A DNA stretch of 64,000 bases from Maratus speciosus (GCA_963932465.1 OZ010800.1:96863307-96927306); one strand, 5' to 3'. Positions 48,111 to 60,215 are shown, numbered from the stretch's first letter. Translations and numbers: made by a program. Notes: generated from the letters alone by a model not told the origin.

Positions 48111-49363
48111 CAATGAATGGAGATGGTAGTATTATCTTTTCACCAACAACGGCATTTTTCTTTTCAGCGAGTGCCTTAATAATGTGGGTAACCCCAGAAT
48201 ATTGGTCAGCAATTTTTTTTTATTAGCCTTTTTATTAGCCTTTTTTTATTGTTCCATTTAATACGATCGCGCTCTACTCTGATGTATGTATCAACGAGGT
48301 ATTGTTGGAAAAGCCGACCACCAAAATGCAAAGCGCTGAAGTGTATTTGGCGCAAATGTGCACCTATAATAGCTGATTCTGGAGGAAAGTATTCAGTAAG
48401 TTCAAGTCTAAAAGCAATTCTATATTGTGCTAATTATAGTCGAGTAAGATGCTGACGAATTGTATAAAGTGTTCGCAATTGTAGATCCACAGATTAGCCA
48501 AATGTTCCTTTGAGGTAAAATAGTGGATACGTGAATGGTTCTATCCGTTTATCAATATTACGCAAATTGACAATTTTCTTTCCACGTTGATGTACCACCA
48601 TTTCGTTATCTGGAAAGCTTTGATTGGCGTTGCGTGTAAGCATGGCGTATACATGATTGGTCGTAGGGACATTGAATCTTCTGTAATCAGCATTTTCTTG
48701 CATTGTAAACAGAAGTTTGATATAAGGCGCTTTTATACCTTCTGCTTTAGCATGTCGATTCACTTCTTCTTCAACTTCTCGCATCATCATAAATGATTGT
48801 GCAAATATATTTTGAGACCGAATAATATGCTGTAAAAGTTCCATGAAATTTCGTCTGATTCCATGGTTGAGAGGATATTCGAGTCTTTCGTTAACAGAAT
48901 CTTCTTAACTTAAAAAGTACATCTGACCATATTGCGGCCGTTCGAATTCACCTCCACTGTTTTGTGTTGGATGAGCTGCCATATTCATCTTATGATAAAC
49001 TTGTCCGCCGACGACAAAGCTGTAAATACCATGGCTGTTAATTGTTCGATCATCATGTGCCTTAAATGAAGCCACAACAAAGAATGAATTTAAATTGCAG
49101 CAGTAGTCAAATGAGTCCTGGTTAATTTGATTAGTCACACGTTCTTCTAGAAAATGAATTGCTTTGCAATGAATACATTCAATGTTAAAAGAACCCAATT
49201 TTTGGTATGTTGCTTCTTTGTTAACTGCGCACTTCCATGTTCGCATTCGTTTCTTTACTAAAATTTGCAGGCGTCTTATGTTACGGCGTCTTTGTTCTTC
49301 TAAATCTTGATCTTGTCGCTTGTTTATTTCATTTGCTATGTGTTGAATGGAACAATGCTGCAT
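48111..49363 (-). pseudogene. Helitron RepHel pseudogene: N-terminal region
   Basis: The first block (48905-49363) has a basic coiled-coil-like start (KRQDQDLEEQRRRNIRRLQ), then ECIHCKAIHFLEER, the Helitron N-terminal zinc-finger-like motif. A single in-frame stop separates it from 48494-48844 (NVPTTNHVYAML, IVNLRNIDKRIEPFTYPLFY). A second in-frame stop follows, and the frame continues to FQQYLVDTYIRVERDRIKW near 48285. That these blocks stay in one frame shows the region has decayed mainly by point mutation. A duplicated TTTTTATTAGCC word at 48218-48245 marks local slippage. Confidence 0.85.
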
Positions 49364-49380
49364 TTCACGTATGGGTTGAC

Positions 49381-49650
49381 TACCCCTTACTTGTTTATTT
49401 TAAGCCTTCCCCCCTTTCTCCCGGGGGGCGCTTTTCTAACCTTTTCCGGCACCCCTCACGTGATATATCATTGCACAGTCCTTTGACCACTCTTTCACAT
49501 TATGCACCATAGCCTTAGATATTTTAGTTCAACTTTTTACCACCAGGGGAGCCTACATATCTCGGGTATTATGGGCCGGATCCCCTCGACTCATACATCT
49601 ACGGATAGGTTGTAAAACGGAGTTTCGTTCGGATAGAGGTTTGTTTAGAT
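49381..49650. other. GC-richer stretch upstream of the Helitron coding region
   Basis: It contains short C- and G-runs (ttcccccctttctcccgggg at 49408) and is compositionally unlike its AT-rich surroundings. It may be the Helitron 5' leader or a flanking fragment. No frame or RNA fold is supported. Confidence 0.3.
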
Positions 49651-52095
49651 AGTGAGTGCGTTATTGCCCTGATTTTTTTCCCTGAAAACTGTTTCCGCAT
49701 GTCCGGAGATATAAAAATCTCTTTTAGAAAATTAGCATAAAGATTCAAGATTTTCTTTGTGATGGAGTTGGAAAGTTTTTATATTAATCGTCTATAAATA
49801 TCTTCTATAAAATTTAATATTACAAATCTAAAATATATTAAAAGTACGTTTTCATCATTGTACGCCATATATCATCATATTATTTTGAAACAAGTTTAGA
49901 AACTACTTTTCCAAATTCTTTTAATTTATCCTCTTTATGACTATCATAATACAGTATACACATGGAGAAAAAAGATATTTAATTTAAACATAAATCAAGT
50001 AGATTTTTTTTTATCCCATTTTATTCTCTCTTCTTTTAAGAATATTTGCAAAAAAAGTACCATTTTAAATTTTATCCTGTCAAAAACTTTGTTCTTTAAT
50101 GCAATATGTTTTATGTTCAATTAAGATGTAATATAAAATTAATCTTTCCGAGATTTATATCTCGAAGTATTAAAAAGAATTCTCCCATCCTCTCTTAAAA
50201 AATGGTCTCATTTTCAGTTCAAATATGCAATCTAATTATAGTATGTACAGATTTATCTGAGTAAAATATTATTAAATTATAAGAATATTTTGTGCTTTAT
50301 TATATTACATGAAACGATTGTAAAAAAATGTAATAAACAAGAATTATTAATTTTTATTATAATTTATCTCTTTATGAATATATTATTTTTCACGACATCG
50401 AAAAGGTAACAGGTATAGATGGAATCCTGTTAGAACGTACTTCATGGGGCTGCCTATATCTACTCTCTATAACGGAATTTTTAACCTTAGTCCTCTTTTT
50501 AATTTTCGAGTATTAGTTGAACGAAAATGTTGCTTCTAACACAAAATATAAAATAAATATGATTTTTTATTAAGATTTATACGATTATACGATTGTTGTT
50601 CAATAGTTTTAGTTCTTTTATATATTATTAAAATGGAATTTTGCTTGGTAATGCAAAATGTTTGTTGCAGTGGGTATTTTGATCCATTAGGTGTAGATGC
50701 AATGGAATTCAATTGCATGAAAAATCATCCTTATAAGTAGTAAAATAACAATAAATACTATTTTTTTACACTTTAATTGATAAAAACTAAATTTTAGGTA
50801 TTATTTGCATTCCACAATTTATTACAAAAAATAGGTTGAATTCAGTTAAAAACAACCAAGCTTGAAACACACATGGCATTTTGTCAGTAGTGAAATATGT
50901 CATATATTATGAATTAGATTTGAGGAAAATATTAGTTTAATTTGTATAATTTTCGAAACTATAGTTCTGATATACAGGATATCTCATTCTTAACCCAAAG
51001 GTGAGAAACATAGTCCAATTATAGAGCCTCTTCGCTGTGTTCGACATTATATTGTACCCAAATATGAAACCGCAATTTATGATCTTGAATTACTTTGTGT
51101 TTCTCGTTTGACGAAATTTGCTAACAAGCATGCCCAATGAATTGCTTGAGATCAAGAATGGTCTGAATTTTCAATTAGTATACTTTAGATTTCAGTTTCA
51201 GAAAAGAATTGAACGGAGTAAGATCTGAGCTTTTTGGAGGAATGTCCGTACATCCTCAGGATTGAATCCAATGCTAAAAAAAAACTCTTATGGGAATTAA
51301 AGGAACCCTACATACTACTTTATTTAATATATGAAAAATGTTGAATATTTGAACTTTTAATTTCTCTCTTATACTTGAATATAAAAATTTTAAAATTAAA
51401 GATTAAGTATTTCATTTTTAAACATTTTATATAACGTGTCTGAAAATTATATATATGTTTGAGTGATACGAGATCAGCTACTCAACATTAAAAAAAATCC
51501 CAATTAAATATTTCGTGATTAATACAATAAAAAAAAAAATCTCTCTGCGCTTGTTTTACGTGACCAAAATGTACATTAAGGTATTCTGATATAGCATGAC
51601 AGCTTCACTCCCCTAATTTAATAATAAATTCAGTTTTAATCAAATTCTTTACATCAATAAGCGTTTGAAAAAAAATTAAATCGCATGCATAATATAAAAA
51701 AATATATTGAATTTATTAAAATGCCATACTTTTTAAAGAATGGAATATGGAAAGCCTTCGAAAACTGCTAATTGATATAAAATTTCACCTCAGGGACAAA
51801 TTGTTGATAACTAAATATTTAACAATATGGTTTTTTCCTTCAGTTCGTTAAAATGCGATGGTCAGAAGATTTGATTTAATTTTTATCATTTTATATTTTA
51901 GTCAAAAAGATTGTTTACCAATTTTGATTGAAAAATTGAAGGTATATATGAATAGTGAATAAGTATTATTATTACTTGAGTATTCGTAGAATTAATTGTG
52001 AATTGTTGTTCATTTAACTTGTTTATCAATTTGAGCAGTACACAGTTTTAAAATGGCGTTATGAGCTTATGCTCATCCCTAAAAAGAAATAAAAC
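49651..52095. other. AT-rich intergenic DNA, nothing recognised
   Basis: 50980-51270 has more even composition, but stops interrupt every frame and no family motif is visible. Confidence 0.4.
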
Positions 52096-52121
52096 AAAAC
52101 ATTTCTATAGATTAAAAATTT

Positions 52122-52209
52122 CAAGTTTTGCATTATCAATCTTATTTTGAGAATGGATCTAATAAGATTTTCCATATTGTTACATTTTTAAATTGACTCA
52201 AAATGTTAA
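52122..52209 (+). repeat. Local repeat, copy 1
   Basis: aagttttgcattatcaatct, then tattttgaga and taagattttccatattgtta, then catttttaaattgactcaaa. The same phrases recur at 52869-52945 and, partly, 52942-53005, on the other side of a TTAA-flanked element. Confidence 0.75.
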
Positions 52210-52845
52210 AGGGATCTCATACCTTTTAAAATCTCCGTAGCCATTCAAAAGTGATGTTGTTTCGAGTTATCATCATAACTTTTTAAATACTTACTGATGT
52301 TAAATAAAACTTTGTAATATATTTGCCATATTTCAGGCTTTATAAAATATAAAAATAAACAGTTATAATATAATATAATAAAAAATACAGTTCAATTAAT
52401 ATTGCAGTTTTTTTTCTCATGGTATGTCACTATCCGCAGAAACTATTTAAAAAATTCAATGAATTTAAAAAATGAAAAAAAAATGGAAAAAAAAATAATT
52501 AATGATTAAAAAATAAAGAAAATATTTACTTATCTCAACAATATTAATTCATGTTTTATGAAATATAGGTTAGGGTTCATTTTAACATAAACTTTATGTT
52601 TAAATATCTATTGTAAATTGAGTTATCGTGTAAAATACTATGTGAAAAAATCTTGCAATATTAACTGAACTGTGTTTTTCATTATATAATAAGTATATAT
52701 ATTTTTAATTTTATAAAGCCTTAAATAGGGCTTAAATATATTACAGATATTTCTGTAATTTCAATGATAATTTAGAAAGTTATGAGAACTTAAAATTACA
52801 TCCCTTTTGCACTGGCGACGGACATTTTAAAATGTATGTGACCCC
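52210..52845. mobile_element. TTAA-flanked non-autonomous element (GGGTCNCA ends)
   Basis: TTAA is at 52206-52209 and 52846-52849. The left end AGGGATCTCATACCTTTTAA and the right, in reverse complement, GGGGTCACATACATTTTAAA match over about 30 bp with small gaps. 636 bp, no coding content. Its ends resemble those of 29437-30199, suggesting one family. It is inserted beside a locally triplicated segment. Confidence 0.68.
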
Positions 52846-52865
52846 TTAAGTTTTCCCTTAAAAAT

Positions 52866-53005
52866 TAATTATCAATCTTATTTTGGATGGGACCTTATAA
52901 GATTTTCCATATTGTTACATTTTTAAATTGACTCAAAATGTTAAGTTTTGCATTATCAATCTTATTTTGAGATATGACCCTATAAGATTTACAATTTTGT
53001 TACAA
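52866..53005 (+). repeat. Local repeat, copies 2 and 3 in tandem
   Basis: attatcaatcttattttgga ... taagattttccatattgtta (copy 2) is followed directly by gcattatcaatcttattttg ... taagatttacaattttgtta (copy 3, shorter). Confidence 0.75.
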
Positions 53006-53861
53006 CGATTCTACCTTCAGGCTTTTTGAAAATTCATATATTTATCCGTTCAACAATTCTGACAAATTCAGAGAATTATTTTTAAATGTAAAAGAATGAA
53101 ATTGGAAGACATGTCAATTCATTTTATTTGAAATTTAGTAATGTTTTCCCATTAGAGATAAATAGAATACATTTTAAATTATAATCGATTACAGTATCGT
53201 GATATCCCTCGCGGACTGTCGCATCTCCAAATTCCAAAACGCCAAAAACGCCTTTACAGTATTTTCTGTAAGATCCCCCTTTTCTTAGTTTTCGAATAAG
53301 AACTCCTGCAAATTTAGTGCATTTAAAAACAACAAGAAAGAAAAACTATACATAAAGCAAGATTATAAACACTTTCAAATACTAACAGAATATTTTTTAC
53401 AGATTAAAATAAGATATCTAAATAAGCAAACCTACATGATATAATAAAAAACCATTTTCAGCAATTCCTGGTTAAATACAATAATATATGTGAACTAGGA
53501 AGCTCTGCCCCCTGCAAGCTACGCTCGCCAACCCCCGTTCACACACTGTAGAATCTAAAAGGACGCTAATCTGATCGGTTTTAAAAAGTTTTGAGAAGAT
53601 TGAATTATACTGAAAAAAACTTTAGCGATCTCCCTGTAAACGGGTTTCCATTCAATTCCCTTTGATTGCAAAAATTAAGGTAGAATCAGTTGCTGTTAAG
53701 ACATCCAATGGTTGTTTTCGTGTTTGGTTAAAGGAGATCAGTTAAACATTTGAAAAGAAGCTAAAATAAAATGAACTAAGTAAACAGAGCCTCTGTCTCT
53801 CAGTATTTTTTAACAGCGTTATAAAACGATTGACATAATACAATTACTAAAATTTGCTGCT
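53006..53861. other. AT-rich intergenic DNA, nothing recognised
   Basis: A small GC-richer patch at 53505-53545 (gctctgccccctgcaagcta) has no recognisable identity. Confidence 0.4.
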
Positions 53862-53865
53862 TTAA

Positions 53866-54071
53866 CCCCTTCAAGGCCGGTGGTTCAGTTTTGGACCACT
53901 TAATTTTAATTCTTAAATGCCACATTAGCATCAGAATATTGGGATGAAAATTTCTTTTTTATTAAGTAAGTGAACAAAAGCATTTTTGTATTTCGAAATT
54001 TGCTTGTAAATTCTGATGCTATTCACTGATTTCAAGATTTTACGAATAGAAGTGCCTTGTCCGTGAAAGGG
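53866..54071. mobile_element. piggyBac-like MITE (TTAA target, CCCYTTCAAGGCC ends)
   Basis: TTAA is at 53862-53865 and 54072-54075. The left end is CCCCTTCAAGGCCGG and the right, in reverse complement, CCCTTTCACGGACAAGG. 206 bp, no coding content. The end design matches 11332-11857. Confidence 0.65.
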
Positions 54072-54254
54072 TTAAACGCATATTAGTGTATTTATTATTT
54101 TAAAGTTTCCTTTCCCTTTTAATATTCACGTGTAAATACAATTTTCAGGACATAATTTTTTTGTTTTTAATAGTCACGTGAAAATAAATTTTTAATCGTT
54201 AGGAAATATTATTCTTTGCTATGTTTTTAAAATTGAAAACAATCTCTATAATAA

Positions 54255-54475
54255 TAGCCTAAGTCATGTGACTATCACCAACTGCTACAGGCGGATCCCT
54301 TCGCTTTTTATATACCAGGTGGCCAGTTTGGTACTTTAATGTTAGCCAGCCACAGGTGTGATAAGTCGCCGAATATTATTCTATCCCCATTATTTCGTTT
54401 ATATTATATTAGTCCAAGTCATGTTACTGCCATAGACAACGGGCTGATTCCTTCGCTTTTCATAAGAAAGGTTTC
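54255..54475 (+). repeat. Direct duplication, two diverged copies
   Basis: cctaagtcatgtgactatca ... aggcggatcccttcgctttt (54259-54308) matches ccaagtcatgttactgccat ... cgggctgattccttcgcttt (54414-54460). A gtactttaatgttagccag phrase (54332) recurs as gtacttttatgttagccag (54552). Confidence 0.65.
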
Positions 54476-54479
54476 CATT

Positions 54480-55880
54480 TTGATTAAAGAATCAAAATTA
54501 TTTTTTTGAATAAGACTACATAAAAGTTGCCATGATCACAAAGAATTCATGGTACTTTTATGTTAGCCAGATAAAAATCTCGCCAGTAGCTTTTTTGTGT
54601 TTTTTAACTCGCCAGTTAGCATTTTTTTAATTTTCGAGTGGTAAATTAAAACGGTGCCGCTTGGTTATCCCATCGACCAAAAATGTGTCGCTAAACTATA
54701 AGATTAAATGCCAATAATGGTTGATCGTAAATGTCACATTCACTTGACTTTAAGGAAGTTACACATGTTCACGCCGTCAAGTGATTTTTATTTCGGCGTT
54801 TTATTTGTATTTTTATTAATGTTATATTAATTTATTTGTTCTTTTGTTATTTAAAAAAAAAAAAATATGTCAATTTGTATAATTTGGCTATTTATATAAT
54901 TTGGCGAAATTGGTGGACGGAGAAGTAATAACATTAAAACGTTGCTTTGAAGTGGAAATTAAATCTCATGATTTGTTGCATTGTCACATACGCACCGGGT
55001 TTGGCGTGATTTTTTTTTTACGACAATTTGGCGAAAACCTCGTTTTCAAATACCTGTTACATATGTATTTTAAAATTATTTTCTGTTATTTTTAAAATGA
55101 AATAACAATAAATAAAAAAAATAATTAATAACTATAGAACAAAACAATTTATAACATTTTTTGAAAATAAAAAGAAAATAAATTCAAATAAACATTTATT
55201 AATAAATAAGCAACAATAGCCGGGTTACCATGTCAGGCAAAATAACGCGATTTCGGCGCCAATTAGGTACCCCGTTGTGTCTATGACATCTGTGTCAAAT
55301 ATTTTTCTTTTCGTTTCGTTTTAAAAAAAAGAATGAAGTAAAAGCCATTTATTTTAAAGGTTTCAATTTTAAATGAAAGTTTTGTATTAAATAAAATGAT
55401 AATGAAATACAAATTGAATTCTGAATAAAAGTAACATGATGCATTTTTAGCATACATTTAAGGGAGGAAAAACTTGTCGCCAAATTAATTTATAATAACC
55501 TTTTCTAAAATATGAAAAAAATATCTGTTGTGATTAAAATTTGAGTTGCCATCATTAGAAAAAAAGTATTTAAAATTAGAAAAAAAATAATGTTTCGAAA
55601 ACTAAATCTAATTTTAAAATTCTAATACCAGTTTTGAGATCTGTGGATCAATACAGATTTTTGGTGTTAATTTCATCGCAAAGTATTCCATAGTTTAGGA
55701 GAAATCGCCGTGAAACGTAATCAGTTGTTTAATCAGTCGGTTCATAGAATCGTTACATAAATTCGTTTCAATTCGATTCATTAGGATTTTATATATATTG
55801 GGTAGATATTTCCGTATATCACTGCATGCGATCCTTAAAATTTATACACACCACCTAACACTGATGAATAGAAATGTTTA
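54480..55880. other. AT-rich intergenic DNA
   Basis: Only the tail of the direct duplication and short (T)n or (A)n runs are seen; no gene. Confidence 0.4.
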
Positions 55881-55884
55881 AAAA

Positions 55885-56340
55885 TGCATACGCAGTGTAA
55901 AATGGACATAGTGAGTGCTGTAACTGAAAAATTTTGCGTGTATCTGTAAAGGAACGATGTACATACAAAATTCGATAATGTATAGAAAACATGTTGTAGT
56001 GTACCTCAGTAATCCTTTATTTTCCATTATGTCTGACGTATCCCAACAAACACAGATGTATCGGGAAGCAATCGACCAGCAGCCGCTTGTCGTTTCTGGC
56101 GGTAAAGGGATGTGATTGGACATGAGATATCCGATTCCGGTTTTATAACTTTTGTATATTCAATATTCGGTACGATGGGTTGGCACGTAGTTGGACCGGT
56201 GCTGGCAATATCGGCAAGGCTGTCGGTATGACACTATGCCGATGGCGCGCCGATAGCCAACATTACGAATGCCGAACGCAGACTGACATCGTCAAAAGAT
56301 AAAAAAAGAAATTTTACTTTTCGTCGCGCCATCTAGGCAT
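55885..56340. repeat. Dispersed repeat related to 57.9-58.3 kb, GC-richer right half
   Basis: gtgtatctgtaaaggaacga (55938) resembles the TCCCTGTAAATGA opening at 20108, 20653 and 58252. cccaacaaacacagatgtat (56042) resembles the reverse complement of 58150-58195. The right half (56165-56290) has repeated short CCGAT and CGGTA words in both orientations. Confidence 0.4.
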
Positions 56341-56362
56341 GTATATTTATTAATATTTTACA

Positions 56363-56575
56363 CACTGTAAAAAAACGACATATTTACAGCACAAAGTACT
56401 GTTCATCTCGCGCTCAAACTCGATCACAGTCGAATGTGCTGTAGCTTTCTTTGGTTTCTTGACTAGATAAAAAGGAAAAATAACAGTAGTTGCGTAAAAT
56501 TAACAGCACAAACTGCTGGCGTCCGAATTGCCAGCACATTGCTCTAGCAAATCTACAGTGTTTTTTTTTACAGGG
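56363..56575. mobile_element. Small inverted-repeat element (CACTGTAAAAAAA ends)
   Basis: The left end is CACTGTAAAAAAACGAC and the right, in reverse complement, CCCTGTAAAAAAAAACACTG. Several ACAGCAC and GTGCTGT words lie inside in opposite orientations. The target-site duplication is not clear, so the superfamily is open (the ends recall hAT). Confidence 0.5.
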
Positions 56576-56579
56576 CAGG

Positions 56580-57845
56580 AGTATATTTCATTGCTGTAAG
56601 AAGTTGGATTCAATCTGAAGTCCCGTTCAGGAGGGGAATTCCACTCAGTCATTGAGTCTTACTGACGAGGAGATTCCATGGGGTCATAAGGAGAAGGCCT
56701 TTAGATAAGGGATGGACGTTCTAGGTTAATTTTTGATGGGGAAATTGTAATTTTGAAGCGTTTTGGAAGGATTGTGTTTTTGTATTTGTCTTACGCGCGA
56801 GCATTTATAAATTAATTTATTATTAAAATTAATGGAATAAGGAAGCAAATTGATTTATCTTATATATTTCTGAGTGATTAAATATATAATAAAATAAGAG
56901 AATTTTAGAGGTTTTGTTCAGTTATTATAATTTTCAATTAAGGAGCTATAATGTAATTACATATGTTAATTTAGGAAATATTTTTAACATGGAAAAACTA
57001 ATTTTAATAACTTGGTAATTAATAACTTTTAATTAGAGAAATAATTTATTTTATGTCTTTTGATGATTTAATTCAGAATATATTTTTTATGATTATCTAG
57101 CAATATTAATTCTATCCTTTATCAACATTTTTTTATTTGAAAATAAAACAGAAGTATTAATTTAACAATTCTTTGTCTTTTGGTAGGTAATTATTTAAAT
57201 GGAGGAGACTTATAAATCTTTCTTATAAATTTTAATGCTAAAAAGTAAAAGTTGGTATAGATTTTACGATATTTGCATAGCTTGGAAAATAATTTTATTA
57301 AGTTTTTAAATAATTAATAACTTTTCCATAAATATGAAACTTAGTTGTTGCTTTTAAAATTAATATGTAATTTGAAAATAAGATGAATTAATTTAGCAAC
57401 AAGTTTTTTTCTACAATTAATTTTATAATGAATAATAATTTTAGCGACAACTTTAGTTTAGACTTAGTTTAATTTTCACAAATCATTTTGACGATTCAAA
57501 TAAATGTAGGTCCTTTTTAAACTGAATTACTTTTTAAATAAATACATATAGGCTATTTTTGACAGTTTGTCTGCTCTAATCACTGTTATAATTTTATATG
57601 AAATATGTATATTTTTAAAAAATCATTTTATTTCCACCATTACCATATTTTGTGTTACACACACACGCATATAAAGTATAAGAATAAAATAATAACAGCT
57701 TTATTTCATATTTTAATAATGAGTCTTTGAAGAAATCTTGGAGAACGTATAATAACCTTTAATTTTAAAAATATATTTAATATCTTTAATATATTTAAAA
57801 AAATATTTACTTGAACTTCAATGAAAATATAAAAAAAAAAGTCAT
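56580..57845. other. Very AT-rich intergenic DNA, nothing recognised
   Basis: No signal beyond A/T runs and a short (AC)n at 57657-57667. Confidence 0.45.
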
Positions 57846-57855
57846 CTCAGAATAA

Positions 57856-58580
57856 ATGCTTGTAATTTCGGACCGATGTTGGCAGGTCTATTTGGGCCAC
57901 TATCTGAAAACAGATATCGGTCCGTTGTCACCTGCTGAAATTAATTGGAAGTGGCTTGTTGAGCTCACGATTTTGGGTAGACCTCCCCACACAGCTGAAC
58001 TTGCCGGAATTAGTTGCTTGTCGATTTTTGGACAAAGCAGCCAGATAACAGCAATCTGCATTAAAAGGGGGCTTTCTTTAGTATCAGCTGTCGGCATGAT
58101 ACCGACATCTCACCGATTCCAGTATACATATTCCGAATCTAAACCGACTGTGACCCGACTGCCTGCCAAAATGTCTGTGTTTGCTGGGGCCATATCATTA
58201 AAATGCACAGCAAACTGTTTCCTCCTATTTCATGATGTGATGTAATAATTTTGTGAGTCCCTGTAAATGAACTATAAACGCTACTTATTCTATACTCCTG
58301 AAAAAACATGTTATAGTCCATCATAGTGACGTATATTAATTTCATTATGATTGAAATATCGTAATATTCATAAAATGCACAGCAAACGATTTCCAACATA
58401 GACCATACTGTAACAGAAATCTTTTCTGTGTAAACGAAGAGACCTTTGTAACATACGGAATTTCCATATCAGTCCGAGTCTATTTACAAGAGTTGGAGCA
58501 CGAGCAGACAGACGAGCATAGAGACAAAAAGACTTCATAAACACTTTTCAATTATATTGGAAAGTGTCAAAAATAATTTC
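57856..58580 (+). repeat. Dispersed repeat, TCCCTGTAAATGA family, longest copy
   Basis: A GC-richer head (57868-58200) with CCGATNTTGG and CCGACATCTCACCGAT words is followed by gtgagtccctgtaaatgaac (58252). The tail contains agttggagcacgagcagaca (58492), then tcataaacacttttcaatta, tattggaaagtgtcaaaaa (58535-58578), in the same order as 20640-20850. The 129-codon open frame at 57856-58245 lies wholly in this repeat and shows no protein family features. Confidence 0.55.
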
Positions 58581-58856
58581 GTAAATTTGTCAAAAGTAAC
58601 GAGTTTGGATTTGAGGACAACCTTAAGAAGGTAGGGGTAAACAAGCTAAAGGATTAAGAAAGAATGAAATAGAAATAAAATCGATACAATAGTAAATAAA
58701 ATCATAAGATGAAATGCAATATTCCAGCTTTAATTAATCACAAACTACATAATATGAACCTTAAAACGTTTACCGTTTACTTGAAAGGTGACAAAAATTA
58801 ATAATACAGGTATTATAAAGTTCAAAAATATACATTTTATTTAAATTTCCGAGAGC

Positions 58857-58887
58857 TTTCGGTCTGCCATCTCGCAGCCATCCTTAG
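58857..58887 (-). ncRNA. Hammerhead-like hairpin, outer left, degenerate
   Basis: On the minus strand: CTAAGGA (58881-58887), one extra U, a stem II starting GG and closing CC, then GAAA (58857-58860). CTAAGGA differs from the required CTGANGA by G to A, so this copy should be inactive. Confidence 0.5.
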
Positions 58888-59382
58888 GGAATATTTTAAT
58901 TAACTACCGATCTATTCATTCAAATACGTCCCTTCGATTAAAATGGCACAGTCTATATAATACTCTAAAGTACTCTAATTATACTCTAAAGTATAACCGA
59001 CCTACAACAGCCCTGTCAAGACTTAACCAGAAGCAGAATATACAAGTTAATTTCGAAAACGCAAAAATTATATATCCCTCAAAGAATTACCATGATTTAA
59101 TTATACGCGAATCAATGGAAATTATTACTAAAGAAAATACAGTTTGTAATGACGTTTTATCCTACAATATACCCAGAATTTGGCTCAGTTTGCATAAAGA
59201 AAGAAAAAACAAGTAATTTTCCACTTCCCTATATCCATGTTTTATTTTTATTTTATTTTATGTTCCCAATGTTTCCTGATCTATTACTTCTATAACTTCC
59301 ACTTTCACTCCTTTCGTCACCATCTACGTGGATTTCGAAAATTAGGCGTTCAATCAATAAGTGTTGTATTTCTTATATTCCT

Positions 59383-59411
59383 CCGAAGAAGACTATGTTT
59401 TATAGTTGAAA
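59383..59411 (+). ncRNA. Hammerhead-like hairpin, inner left, degenerate
   Basis: Plus strand CCGAAGA (core T to C), an extra A, then stem ACTAT/ATAGT, then GAAA at 59408-59411. Confidence 0.4.
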
Positions 59412-59508
59412 GTATACTAAGGTATTAAAATAATTTAACATTTTTAAATATTGTGTCATCTTTTAAGTAATTTTGCACTTAGTGTAAGTTTAACTTTAAA
59501 ATATCAAC

Positions 59509-59539
59509 GTTTCGGTAATCCTTCTGTGACCTTCTTCAG
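59509..59539 (-). ncRNA. Hammerhead-like hairpin, inner right
   Basis: Minus strand CTGAAGA (59533-59539), an extra A, stem starting GGT and closing ACC, then GAAAC (59509-59513). The core strands are intact. Confidence 0.5.
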
Positions 59540-60051
59540 GAACGTTGTCGTATATCTTCTAAAATTAGAGCAAAACCGTCTTGAATTCAAAAGGTTCGTT
59601 ATATATTCAGTCAAAAGTCACCTAATCCAATTACAATCCAGAAAACATGCAATGGCGCTATCCATCAGACAAAAAGTAGACTACAATTTTGAATGATTTA
59701 TAATATTGCGCCGTCTATGAGGTGAAAAAGGAATAAAAGAATATCAAATGAACAATTTTGGCCTGCAGTGGCCACATCTATTGTAAGGCAATGTAAATAA
59801 ATGCAGAACTGAATACGCAAGAGACAAACTTTGTTAAAATCAAAAATAGTAGTGCATACTTGACTTTGAAAAATATAAGATGAGTAAAATAAATTGCAAA
59901 AGATTATTTTAATATGTGCAACCAATGTTTAAGGATATTAACTAATATGTTATCATTACAAACTTCTTCATTTTTAATCACTTTTGTACACCGTGTAGTA
60001 AACTAATGATATTTTTTCAAATTTATATGTAACATATTAATTATAAAAAAT

Positions 60052-60215
60052 ATTTTCCTCTACACAAGTTTAATCCGAAGCACTACCACTTCTGCTGTTT
60101 TCTAGCTACGCATTTGAAACATAGTGACGTATAGGAACAAAGTGACTGATTAAAATGAATGGAACGTCAGATAATTATTTTCCTCTACACAAGTTAATCC
60201 GAAGAACTACTATTT
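60052..60215 (+). repeat. Tandem duplication of ~124 bp inside the right arm
   Basis: ttttcctctacacaagttta, then atccgaagcactac (60052), recurs as ttttcctctacacaagttaa, then tccgaagaactac (60178). Confidence 0.75.

Larger units (their letters stand above)
44900..49380 (-). mobile_element. Helitron, autonomous type but decayed
   Basis: The minus strand reads a RepHel protein: N-terminal zinc-binding and helper region, HUH/Y2 Rep nuclease, then a Pif1-type helicase. Helitrons move by a rolling-circle-like mechanism in which Rep nicks one strand and the helicase unwinds it. The reading frame is broken by several stops and frameshifts over about 4.4 kb, so the copy is inactive. I could not place the exact TC 5' end or the hairpin/CTRR 3' end. 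No additional endonuclease or OTU domain was seen. Confidence 0.9.

Noticed and set aside
50985..51270. Possible decayed mariner or gene fragment
   Set aside because: No catalytic or DNA-binding motif could be read in any frame.
57856..58245. 129-codon open frame, plus strand
   Set aside because: It lies entirely in a dispersed repeat whose other copies do not preserve a frame.
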